Shown: positions 8,106-14,965 of the stretch, in pieces | Layout of the letters: each line of letters starts with the position of its first letter | Position numbering within the stretch: position 1 is the stretch's first letter | Source: Cupriavidus lacunae | Lineage (GTDB): Bacteria > Pseudomonadota > Gammaproteobacteria > Burkholderiales > Burkholderiaceae | Length of the DNA: 64,000 nucleotides | Direction of reading: 5' to 3' | Assembly (NCBI RefSeq): GCF_003353055.1 | Contig: NZ_QKWJ01000002.1 | Span: 1-64,000, forward strand | The notes under the pieces: generated by a model | Seen by the model: the letters and a program-made list of their open reading frames with translations, nothing else | Databases searched by the model: none | Told to the model about the DNA's origin: nothing | Program-made: the position numbers and the translations under genes

Positions 8106-8261
8106 AACGCCGGAAGTTGTTCATAGGCATGCTCAAGATTGCACGTCAGTCAGCCGAAATAGACAGTACATCGAGAGTGCCCACTAACAAATAGCACTTC
8201 GGCAGGGGAGCAACAAGCGACGAAGAGCGCGATGAATTCGGAAAAAGCAGGGGGTTAGCAG

Positions 8262-8723
8262 TTGATACAGAACAGCAATGAGATACAGAAGTGGGGGGCA
8301 ATATCGCGCTATCGCGCAGCGGCGCTATACGAGCAATGGTGTCAGGCCTTCAAGGCTCGTCAGACGGCGCTGTCGTATGACGAGTGGTTGGAGCAGCTGT
8401 CCGGTTGGGACGTACCTAGCCCAATGCCGCGCTCCATGGTCTTCGAGAGCGAGGACATTCGCTTTACGCTGACTCATGGTTGGCGTTATGAAATCAGCCA
8501 TCGTCCCCGTGGAGCCCGCACATTTGAGTGTTTAATCCATGATCGCCAGCTATTCGTCGCCATGGTTTCGCGAACAAGGAAACGTGGGCCTTGGATCTGC
8601 CCGATTGGACTACTCAGCCAGACGGACTTGCGGAGGATCGTACCGATAGGATTGGCAGGGCAGGGAGGGCGACTGATCTGGGCTCCGGAAGACCCCCACA
8701 TTGAACGTCGCTCCGGTTGGTAA
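8262..8723 (+). CDS. hypothetical protein, 153 residues
   Basis: The frame opens with TTG 8262 behind the ribosome-binding site AGGGGG, giving MIQNSNEIQKWGAISRYRA. The protein is soluble, rich in Trp and Arg, and appears alpha/beta (RFTLTHGWRYEISHRP, FECLIHDRQLFVAMVSRTR, WICPIGLLSQTDLRRIVPIG). I recognise no family. It lies between the terminator of the VWA gene and the convergent bactofilin operon. The 187 bases before it contain no leader copy of the common type. Confidence 0.6.
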   Translation: MIQNSNEIQKWGAISRYRAAALYEQWCQAFKARQTALSYDEWLEQLSGWDVPSPMPRSMVFESEDIRFTLTHGWRYEISHRPRGARTFECLIHDRQLFVAMVSRTRKRGPWICPIGLLSQTDLRRIVPIGLAGQGGRLIWAPEDPHIERRSGW

Positions 8724-8864
8724 AACATCGATGGCGAAAACTGCGAACACGGGACCACGGCCGTCCGGCAATGGGACTTGCCAGGGAAAGCTGACATTTT
8801 TCCGCCGTGTTTTCCGGAATGGCCGTCCAACCGGTTGGACTGACAGCCATCTGGAGAGATCCCG

Positions 8865-9272
8865 TCAGGCAGTCTCCAGCCTGTCGTCAGGTTGCGTGGG
8901 CGATTTGGGGACACTAGGCTCGGACGACAGCGCTGCTGGCTCCGGCAGCGCGGCACGGGTGACCTTACCCTCCAGAACTGCGTTCAGGCCAAGGCGGATC
9001 GACCCCGCGTAGGCAATGTCGCCCTTCACCCGCCCGTTGATCACGAGCGATTCACGGGCGGCGACTCCGCCCTCCACGGTGCCTTCGACGAGCACGTGCT
9101 CACCTTCAGCCCGTCCACGCACGACGGCGCCGGCGGCTACATGTAGGAGCCCGCGGGTCACGGTCATATTTCCTTCGATCAAGCCGCCGCAGGAGATGCC
9201 GTGGTCCGCGACGACGTCCCCATGGATGCAGATGCCATAGTTGAGCACGCTGATTGAAATCGGCTGGTCCAT
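8865..9272 (-). CDS. bactofilin-family protein
   Basis: The start is ATG at 9272, preceded by AAAGGAG, giving 135 residues. The core from about residue 10 to 110 is a run of short beta-strand turns (GDVVADHGISCGGLIEGNM, VAAGAVVRGRAEGEHVLV, VINGRVKGDIAYAG), the right-handed beta-helix of bactofilins (DUF583), with a disordered Pro-rich tail. Bactofilins polymerise into membrane-associated filaments. Its start lies 10 bases past the stop of a single-pass membrane protein gene, so the two probably act together, with the partner as possible anchor. A bactofilin inside accessory DNA is notable. Confidence 0.85.
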   Translation of the reverse strand: MDQPISISVLNYGICIHGDVVADHGISCGGLIEGNMTVTRGLLHVAAGAVVRGRAEGEHVLVEGTVEGGVAARESLVINGRVKGDIAYAGSIRLGLNAVLEGKVTRAALPEPAALSSEPSVPKSPTQPDDRLETA

Positions 9273-9282
9273 GTCACTCCTT

Positions 9283-9882
9283 TCAGAAAAGCTTGATGTC
9301 GCCAGCGTGCTGGGCTGCTGGCTTTTGCGCGGGGCTGCGGTCCGGGGCGCTCGGTGTCCCCTTGACACCGATTGGGGGCGTCGAGAGGGCTGCCGGGCGG
9401 CGAGCGGGCGGTTGCGCCGTGGCCGGTTGCGGCTGAACTGAGCGTGGCTCATCCGGCCGCTCGGCAATCCTTGGAGCCAGGGAATCCGCAGTCAGGTTGG
9501 CAGTCGGCGCACTGGATGGGGCCTGTGACTGCGTGACCGGGGTGGCCGCTCCTGGCGTAGCGGCCGATGCCGGCGTGGCAGCGGTCGTCTGGCCGGTGGT
9601 GGCAACCGAAACATCCTGTTGGCTTTTGGCCGTCGCGCTGCGGTGCATCCAGGATGCAGAGCTCATGCCGACGGTCGCCGCCACGCCAAGTCCCCCCAAC
9701 ACCAGCAGAAGGCTGCGGCCTCTGCCTACGAGCGCCTTCCATTGCGTGCGAGCGGGCGTGCCCGCCTGGCTCGGTGATGGCAGGGACAGCGGAACGCCCA
9801 GGCCCACGCTGGCCGGCATATCAATCGTCAGGGGCTGGCGGATGTACTGCGCGTGCAGCTGTTGGATCTCTAGCAAATCCAT
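9283..9882 (-). CDS. single-pass membrane protein with Ala/Pro-rich tail
   Basis: The 199-residue protein starts MDLLEIQQLHAQYIRQPLT with AAGGA before the ATG. Residues about 1-50 are cytoplasmic, RSLLLVLGGLGVAATVGM (about 54-72) is the only membrane segment, and the rest is a low-complexity Ala/Thr/Pro/Gln linker ending in PAAQHAGDIKLF. This design fits a membrane anchor or periplasmic-linker protein. No family is recognised. It is the middle gene of a three-gene minus-strand operon and precedes bactofilin by 10 bases, so a link to the bactofilin filament is plausible. Confidence 0.7.
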   Translation of the reverse strand: MDLLEIQQLHAQYIRQPLTIDMPASVGLGVPLSLPSPSQAGTPARTQWKALVGRGRSLLLVLGGLGVAATVGMSSASWMHRSATAKSQQDVSVATTGQTTAATPASAATPGAATPVTQSQAPSSAPTANLTADSLAPRIAERPDEPRSVQPQPATAQPPARRPAALSTPPIGVKGTPSAPDRSPAQKPAAQHAGDIKLF

Positions 9883-9915
9883 AGTGTCGTCCTTCAGAGC
9901 GTTATGGGATGCGGC

Positions 9916-10515
9916 CTATCGGCCGGGCGCGTTCAGGCGAGAGCCGTCTTCAGCAAACTGATCGTTGTCCGGCATGCAAATCGCATGGATCAGCGATAGG
10001 CGGCGCGAAGCATGCTCGATCGCGTTGCTGCGGTCGGCTGACGAGATCGAGCCCGCCGCCATGGCGAACAGCGAGGACGTGAATATCCGGTCGTGCTGGT
10101 TCAGCAGTCGCACCAGTCGACCTGCGAGGGGGTGCTTGATCTCGATGTCCTGCCGGTCGGTTATCAGCGGGAGATCGAGGCTGGGCCGGTGTTCCAGCCA
10201 ACCCAAGGCTTTGGCGAAGCCATCTTCTGCTTCGCGAAACACGGAATCTAGCGCGCGGAGCTTGCCGCCACGCGCGACGGTGAACTTGGCCGCGCAAAAA
10301 TTAAAGTCCCGCGCGACGAAATCCCGAACGAAGGTGGAACAGTAGATGACGACGGCGCGTGAGTCCGTCTCAGGCACGATCTTCGCGAGACGGCCATCGC
10401 TGCCAAGGCGCAGGATAGGGCGCAAGCCAGCGGCGTTACGGCGTGCTGCGCCATCGTTGTTGTTGTCGTCCGGACTCGGGACGCTCCCATCATAGTCGGG
10501 CGTGGCCATATCCAT
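9916..10515 (-). CDS. hypothetical protein, first gene of the bactofilin operon
   Basis: ATG at 10515 (MDMATPDYDGSVPSPDDNNN) gives 199 residues; ATG 10509 is an alternative. After an acidic, probably disordered N-terminus there is an alpha/beta block (RAVVIYCSTFVRDFVARDF) and a helical half (HPLAGRLVRLLNQHDRIFTSSLFAMAAG, NAIEHASRRLSLIHAIC). The helical half loosely recalls proteins of integrative conjugative elements such as the DUF1845/AcaB group, but I cannot confirm that. It is 33 bases upstream of the membrane-protein gene, forming one transcription unit with it and bactofilin. Confidence 0.6.
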   Translation of the reverse strand: MDMATPDYDGSVPSPDDNNNDGAARRNAAGLRPILRLGSDGRLAKIVPETDSRAVVIYCSTFVRDFVARDFNFCAAKFTVARGGKLRALDSVFREAEDGFAKALGWLEHRPSLDLPLITDRQDIEIKHPLAGRLVRLLNQHDRIFTSSLFAMAAGSISSADRSNAIEHASRRLSLIHAICMPDNDQFAEDGSRLNAPGR

Positions 10516-10647
10516 TTCGGCGTTTACTCTCTCGCCGCAAATTGTGAGCCACGATCGCCCGGATGCGTTCCGCAAAAGCTATATGAAATTCGCAAGCTTT
10601 CTGGGGTATTGAGGTGGCAGCGTCGATGCATAATCCAATCACACCTC

Positions 10648-10756
10648 GCGTCTCCGACGCATCGATCCGACTCCACAGCGAGTCCACTGCATTTCTCAAG
10701 TCGTGCCCTGGTGCATGCGCCGACCGGTTGGCTACCGGTGTGGACATTCCATTGTG
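10648..10756 (+). promoter_or_regulatory. leader copy E
   Basis: GCGTC-TCC-GACGC plus ATCGA (10648-10665) is followed by GACTC...GAGTC and a palindromic ACCGGT-TGGCT-ACCGGT stem near 10728-10744. Motif end to ATG 10757 is 91 bases, matching the other copies, and this is the main reason to believe in the small gene at 10757. Confidence 0.5.
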
Positions 10757-10945
10757 ATGAGCAACTTCGCCGTTTGCTCCCCATCCATCATCCGTAATAC
10801 GCGTCCTGCATCAGTGCTGCTTCGGCATGCGCTGTGGACACCGTTCGAGCTCGGGACCATGTGGCGTCTCTCTCTTTTGGCCCCTCCTGGGCAGAACGGC
10901 CGTCGTCGGCTGATCCGTGATCCTGCGGTGAACCTCGTGTTCTAA
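10757..10945 (+). CDS. possible small protein, 62 residues
   Basis: The frame MSNFAVCSPSIIRNTRPASV to PAVNLVF has no recognised relative and no obvious ribosome-binding site. It is included because it begins 91 bases after a copy of the shared leader motif, where all five other copies have a start codon, and because it ends just before a cluster of hairpins. The last part (RRRLIRDPAVNLVF) is charged and then hydrophobic. It could equally be a chance frame in a 632-bp intergenic region. Confidence 0.4.
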   Translation: MSNFAVCSPSIIRNTRPASVLLRHALWTPFELGTMWRLSLLAPPGQNGRRRLIRDPAVNLVF

Positions 10946-10955
10946 ATGGGTTGAA

Positions 10956-11115
10956 GTGCAGCGTGACCCTGCTGCACGAGGACGACTTTACGTCCTCACA
11001 TAGAGCCTGCGCATTGTGCGCACCGCTCCCTGTTTGCCACGCCCCCGGAAGGGGCGTGGCAACAGGTTTTCCTGCGAACAAGCTCGCTTCCGCATCGACG
11101 GAGCGGGCTTTTTTT
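10956..11115 (+). terminator. four consecutive hairpins ending in a terminator
   Basis: Within 160 bases are GTGCAGC/GCTGCAC (10956-10977), GAGGACG/CGTCCTC (10978-10997), a perfect 12-bp stem TTGCCACGCCCC/GGGGCGTGGCAA (11034-11062), and GCTCGCTTCCG/CGGAGCGGGC (11082-11108) followed by seven T (11109-11115). The last is a good Rho-independent terminator only about 30 bases before the next start, so it may also act as an attenuator. Confidence 0.65.
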
Positions 11116-11147
11116 GTTTGTAGGAACCCTCGACACAGGAGCTGAGC

Positions 11148-11468
11148 ATGCTGTCTGCCATCGACCAGAACTCCGAAATTCGTGCCGCCATTGCGGCCAT
11201 GCTCGCCCGCCGGCGGCCCGACTATGTCGGCCAGCCCAGTGCGTGGCGCAGTCTGTGTGAGGCCGCCCATGTGGCCGGTCTAGCGGAGCCCGCCCAAGCG
11301 GCGTTCCTTTCCCAAATAACGACCCAGCGCGGGGCCGACACAGCCCTGCGCCTTCGGGAGCATGCTGCGTCCATCCGCGTCGCCGTCGTTCAATTTCTTG
11401 AACGTAGGAGCAACGCATCATGCAACGAGCCATTGGCTACACCGACTTTAACCAACCTCGCAGTCTGA
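11148..11468 (+). CDS. small helical protein, 106 residues
   Basis: The frame starts at ATG 11148 after AGGAGCTGAGC, a good ribosome-binding site. The protein is mostly helical (SEIRAAIAAMLARRRPDYV, WRSLCEAAHVAGLAEPAQAAF, ADTALRLREHAASIRVAVVQF). I recognise no family. Its last 49 bases overlap the start of the next gene at 11420 in another frame, so the two are likely translated in a coupled way. It is the first gene after the hairpin cluster that could attenuate it. Confidence 0.65.
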   Translation: MLSAIDQNSEIRAAIAAMLARRRPDYVGQPSAWRSLCEAAHVAGLAEPAQAAFLSQITTQRGADTALRLREHAASIRVAVVQFLERRSNASCNEPLATPTLTNLAV

Positions 11469-12745
11469 TCGAGGAGCGGCCCGCACGGCCACCCATCATT
11501 GGCAAGATTCGCCCGGGCATCAAGGTGCTCACGAAGAAGGCCAAGGAAAACGAGCAGGCGGTCAAGATCCACGATGCTTGGCTCGCCCGCGGCGAGTCGT
11601 TCGAGGCCATCGGCGAGGAGATCGAGCGCAAGACCAAGCTGCGTAATGCGCTGGTGCCCAAAAACACCGGCTGGTTCACCTGCCGGGCTTCGGACTTCAC
11701 CAACTCGGCCACCGCCGAGGAGATCCTCCAGAAGTACGGTGAAGACCGAGGGGATGGCTTGAAGCTGTGGCGCTTCCCGGTGATCTTTGCCTTCGACGAC
11801 TGGCTGCGGAACATGCCCAATCAACTGAAGGTGTGGGGGGCGCGTGGTCTGCAGTATTTCTCCGAGTATGGCACCGACGGCAAGCGTTACTGCAAGATGT
11901 ACGCGGCACCGGAAGTCGACCAGCGTGCCCAACGCGCCAAGCGCCTCTTCGGCGGACGCACCATCATCCTGCGCCAGGACGACGCCATTCCCGACGGCGT
12001 GTGCGACCCGCACCAGTGCCCGCAGTACCAGGAGCGCAAGTGCAACCTGAACGCAAACTTCATCTTTGCGATCCCCGATATCAAGGGTCTCGGCCTGATC
12101 GAGCTGCCGACCAATTCCATCTACGTGTTGCAGAAGGCGTATGCCGCAATGCAAACGGTGGCATTGGCGCGGGGCGGCCGCCTGGCCGGCCTGCAGTTCT
12201 GGATCTCCAAGAAGGCGGTCGACATTACCCGCATCGGTGACGATGGCCTGCCCATGCGGCAGGAACAGATGCTCACGATGCTGGATGCGGAGATAGACAT
12301 GGGCGCGCTGCTCGACGGCGCGGACCAGATGGCCCCGGCACTGGAAGCGGCAAGCCATGCGGTTGCCTTGTTCGAAGGCCCACCCTCCGCAACGCCTGCG
12401 CCGCCGGTGTTGCCGATCGCCGAAATCTCGGACGCGATGCCGTTGGCGCCGGAACCGGCACCCATGGTTGCGCCGGCTTCGGTCGCTGCACCAATGCCAA
12501 CCGAAGGCGATCCCGACGACCGTGAAAGCAGGCTCGCCGACCTGGCCGCTCGCCTTGGCATGGCGACGGGGCAGGGCAAGATGGACTTCCTGACCTTTGC
12601 TCGGCTCGAGTACGGCCAGGGCTGGACCAAACGGCCCAAGGACGTCGACAGCATGATCGGCGAGATGCAAACCGCGCTGGCCAACCCGATGGCCTTCCGC
12701 GAGCAGGTGCGTGCCCGCTTGCGCGAGGCCACGCCTTCGGCCTGA
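11420..12745 (+). CDS. Gp3-like recombination directionality factor-type zinc protein
   Basis: The protein has 441 residues. Residues about 85-300 contain the features I associate with Gp3-like recombination directionality factors (PF18897): a Cys/His cluster CDPHQCPQYQERKC, then the core NFIFAIPDIKGLGLIELPTN, then GRLAGLQFWISKKAVDI. Residues about 310-375 are an Ala/Pro-rich linker, and the end is a helical domain (MDFLTFARLEYGQGWTKRPK). Gp3 proteins turn serine integrases toward excision, but no integrase is visible here, so this relative may do something else. The family assignment is from memory. It precedes the SbcD/SbcC-like genes. Confidence 0.55.
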   Translation: MQRAIGYTDFNQPRSLIEERPARPPIIGKIRPGIKVLTKKAKENEQAVKIHDAWLARGESFEAIGEEIERKTKLRNALVPKNTGWFTCRASDFTNSATAEEILQKYGEDRGDGLKLWRFPVIFAFDDWLRNMPNQLKVWGARGLQYFSEYGTDGKRYCKMYAAPEVDQRAQRAKRLFGGRTIILRQDDAIPDGVCDPHQCPQYQERKCNLNANFIFAIPDIKGLGLIELPTNSIYVLQKAYAAMQTVALARGGRLAGLQFWISKKAVDITRIGDDGLPMRQEQMLTMLDAEIDMGALLDGADQMAPALEAASHAVALFEGPPSATPAPPVLPIAEISDAMPLAPEPAPMVAPASVAAPMPTEGDPDDRESRLADLAARLGMATGQGKMDFLTFARLEYGQGWTKRPKDVDSMIGEMQTALANPMAFREQVRARLREATPSA

Positions 12746-12878
12746 CGGCGTAGCCAGGGGAGCGGTGCGCAATGCGCCGTTCACGTTCCCTCAATTCCTT
12801 TCACCTGTGGCCCCTCCGGGCCACGTCTTTCCCTTCTGCGCGCCGTAGCCGGCGCACATCCCTTTGGAGAATCACGTC
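12746..12878 (+). promoter_or_regulatory. leader of the SbcD-like gene
   Basis: GTGGCCC (12807-12813) pairs with GGGCCAC (12818-12824), followed by a GCGCGCCG...CCGGCGC stem, then TTGGAGA as ribosome-binding site 8 bases before ATG 12879. It resembles the last part of the other leaders but has no GCGTC/GACGC hairpin. Confidence 0.45.
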
Positions 12879-14285
12879 ATGCTCAACGCGAGTGAGAGCC
12901 TGCTGCTGGCTCATTTTTCTGATTTGCACTATTCGACCGGCCATCTGGTCGAGGCCGATCGCTGCTTCGGCTTTGCTGTCGAGCACGCCATTGCGGCTGG
13001 CAGTCTGGTCGGTGTCGTCTCGGGTGACTCGACCGACCATCGGCTGGACGCTCACACACCGGCGCTGCGCGTGCTGGCCGAGCGCATCCGCCAGCTTTCC
13101 GAGCACATGCCGGTGGTGATGCTGCAAGGCACGTTTTCCCACGAGCCGCCTGGCACGCTGGATCTGTTCCGCCTCGTTGGCAGCCGTTACCCGGTCTACA
13201 TCGCTGACCGCATCCACCAGGTGGCGCTGCGCGACGGCGAGTTCACCGCCTCGGCCGGCGCGCTGTTCACGCCGGTGGAAATCGAGGCGCTGCTGGCCGA
13301 TGGATCCCCGGAGGTGATCTTCACCTGCGTGCCCACAGTCAACAAGGCCATGCTCGCCGCCGCAGTGGGGGCAACGGAGGCTGCGACCGCAGTCGGTGAC
13401 CATCTGGCCGCCTACCTGCGCGCCGCCGGCACCGTGAATCGGACGCTGCGCGCGCGCGGCATTCGCACGATCGGCATTTCGCATGGCACCGTCAACGGCT
13501 GCCAAACCGAGCATGGTGTGCCGATGGCCGGATTCGATCACGAATTCACCATCGGGGCGCTGTTCGACGCGGAATGCGACGGTTTCATGCTCGGCCATAT
13601 CCACCGTGCCCAGCAATGGGACCGAGAGGGACGGCTGGTAGCGTATCCGGGTTCAATCGGGCGCTTCCACTACGGCGAGATTGGCGACAAGACCTACCTG
13701 CAATGGCGCGTGGCGCCAGGCGTGGCACAGGCGACGCCCGTCGTCACGCCGGCCCGCGAGACCTTGTGTATCGACTTCGACGGCCCGCCCGACATGGACG
13801 CGCTGGGCCGTGTTGCCGCCAGCGCGTCAGACAAGTTCGTGCGCATCCGCTGGGTGCTGGACGAAGAGCACCGTCAGGTGGTCGATCGCGACGCCATCGG
13901 CGCCTTGTTCGCCACGGCGACTGAGGTGAAGTTGGAAGGCCGGGTCTTGCCCGCAGTTCGCAGCCGCGCGGAGGGCATCAGCCGTGCCGCCAGCCTGGCG
14001 GACAAGATCACGCGGTGGGGCGAGTTGACGCAGGTCGACACCAACCCGCTGCTGGATCGTCTGTCGATGCTGGAGTACGCCGATCCGCAGGCCATCGCGG
14101 ACCTGGTGCTGCAACAGCTGGACAGCATGGTCGAGCCACCCGTGGTCGTACCTCCCCTTGCACCCGTCGCGGCGCCTATGTCGGCCCCGACTGAGGTTCC
14201 AGTAGCTGTCTTCGTGAAGCCGAGTTCGCCGCCGCCGGCGATGGACTGGCTCACCGACGACTTGTTTGCGGAAGCTACCGCCTAA
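12879..14285 (+). CDS. SbcD/Mre11-like metallophosphoesterase
   Basis: The protein has 468 residues from ATG 12879. Calcineurin-like phosphoesterase motifs appear in order: FSDLH (residues 13-17), VSGDSTDH (about 47-54), GTFSHE in the position of the usual GN-H-D/E motif, GISHGTV, and MLGHIHRAQ (GHIH at 239-242). The N-terminal catalytic domain is followed by a capping region and an Ala/Pro-rich linker to about 468. The family acts with SbcC/Rad50-like ATPases as a nuclease on DNA ends and hairpins, and such an ATPase is two genes downstream. Asn is missing from the third motif, an uncommon variant. Confidence 0.8.
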   Translation: MLNASESLLLAHFSDLHYSTGHLVEADRCFGFAVEHAIAAGSLVGVVSGDSTDHRLDAHTPALRVLAERIRQLSEHMPVVMLQGTFSHEPPGTLDLFRLVGSRYPVYIADRIHQVALRDGEFTASAGALFTPVEIEALLADGSPEVIFTCVPTVNKAMLAAAVGATEAATAVGDHLAAYLRAAGTVNRTLRARGIRTIGISHGTVNGCQTEHGVPMAGFDHEFTIGALFDAECDGFMLGHIHRAQQWDREGRLVAYPGSIGRFHYGEIGDKTYLQWRVAPGVAQATPVVTPARETLCIDFDGPPDMDALGRVAASASDKFVRIRWVLDEEHRQVVDRDAIGALFATATEVKLEGRVLPAVRSRAEGISRAASLADKITRWGELTQVDTNPLLDRLSMLEYADPQAIADLVLQQLDSMVEPPVVVPPLAPVAAPMSAPTEVPVAVFVKPSSPPPAMDWLTDDLFAEATA

Positions 14286-14333
14286 CTCTTGAACCTGGCC
14301 AGAGCCATGTTCCGAGATCCCTCCGGGGCTGTC

Positions 14334-14445
14334 GAAACAAGGTTTCACCCGCGTTCTTCGGACGCATCGACTGCTGTTTCATCCCTTTCGAACCCTGGCG
14401 GGTGCTTCCCGTCCGGGAATGCACTCCGTCTACTTTGGAGTGCAT
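14334..14445 (+). promoter_or_regulatory. leader copy F with a ribosome-binding-site-masking stem
   Basis: The order is GAAAC-AAG-GTTTC (14334-14346), GCGTTC-TTC-GGACGC plus ATCGA (14351-14370), a CCCTGGCGGG/CCCGTCCGGG stem, and a perfect 9-bp stem ATGCACTCC (14419-14427)/GGAGTGCAT (14437-14445). The 3' arm of the last stem contains GGAG, the ribosome-binding site for ATG 14447, so folding should block translation. The distance from motif to start is 76 bases. The T-G wobble in the main stem keeps pairing despite base change. Confidence 0.6.
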
Positions 14446-14446
14446 C

Positions 14447-14965
14447 ATGATGCTTTATCCTGCTGGCCCGGACTGGGCCCAAACCTTTGAAACCGCTCTA
14501 CCCACGTCCACACTGGCCGCGCGGTTGGCGGACGCGCACGGCTTCACCCGCAGCACCCTGTTCCAGCCGTTCGGGGCAGGGCGCGGTACGGTGATTGCCC
14601 AGCGCGACCACCTGCTGGTCCTCGCGGTTCATGCCGCCGATGGCCAGCATTGGTACGAGGTCACCCCCTCGCTGGAAATGCAGAACCTGCTCTGGTCGTT
14701 TTCCTACGGCTATGCCAGCCAGTGGAGCGCGCTGGAACTCAAGGCGCTGTGCGGCTGCACCGCGTGGCCGGATGTCATCGCGCTGGCCCGCCAGCAGTTC
14801 GCCGCCGCCGTGCGCTCCCTGGAGCGTGCGCTGGCCGGGTTGCCGGAGCGGGACGCACCAGCAGCGGCCCCTGACCTGCCGTTCTATGACGGCGAGGTGA
14901 TAGAGCTGCCGGGTGACTACCTGGCCTCGATGACTGGCCTGGAGGTGTCCGAATGCGGCCACTGA
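14447..14965 (+). CDS. hypothetical protein between SbcD- and SbcC-like genes, 172 residues
   Basis: ATG 14447 (MMLYPAGPDWAQTFETALPT) follows GGAG. The protein is soluble and alpha/beta, with recognisable blocks RGTVIAQRDHLLVLAVHAADG, LWSFSYGYASQWSALELKAL and a helical AALVRSLERALAGLPERD-like stretch before an acidic end (FYDGEVIELPGDYLASMTG). No family is recognised. Its last 13 bases overlap the start of the SbcC-like gene, a close coupling that suggests it is made in fixed ratio with that protein and may be part of the same complex. Confidence 0.65.
   Translation: MMLYPAGPDWAQTFETALPTSTLAARLADAHGFTRSTLFQPFGAGRGTVIAQRDHLLVLAVHAADGQHWYEVTPSLEMQNLLWSFSYGYASQWSALELKALCGCTAWPDVIALARQQFAAAVRSLERALAGLPERDAPAAAPDLPFYDGEVIELPGDYLASMTGLEVSECGH

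Noticed and set aside
927..14370. Repeated GCGTC/GACGC motif read as a CRISPR array or as integrase attachment sites
   Set aside because: Copies are kilobases apart, lie upstream of genes at fixed distance and in one orientation, and have no spacers; this fits leaders, not CRISPR or att sites.
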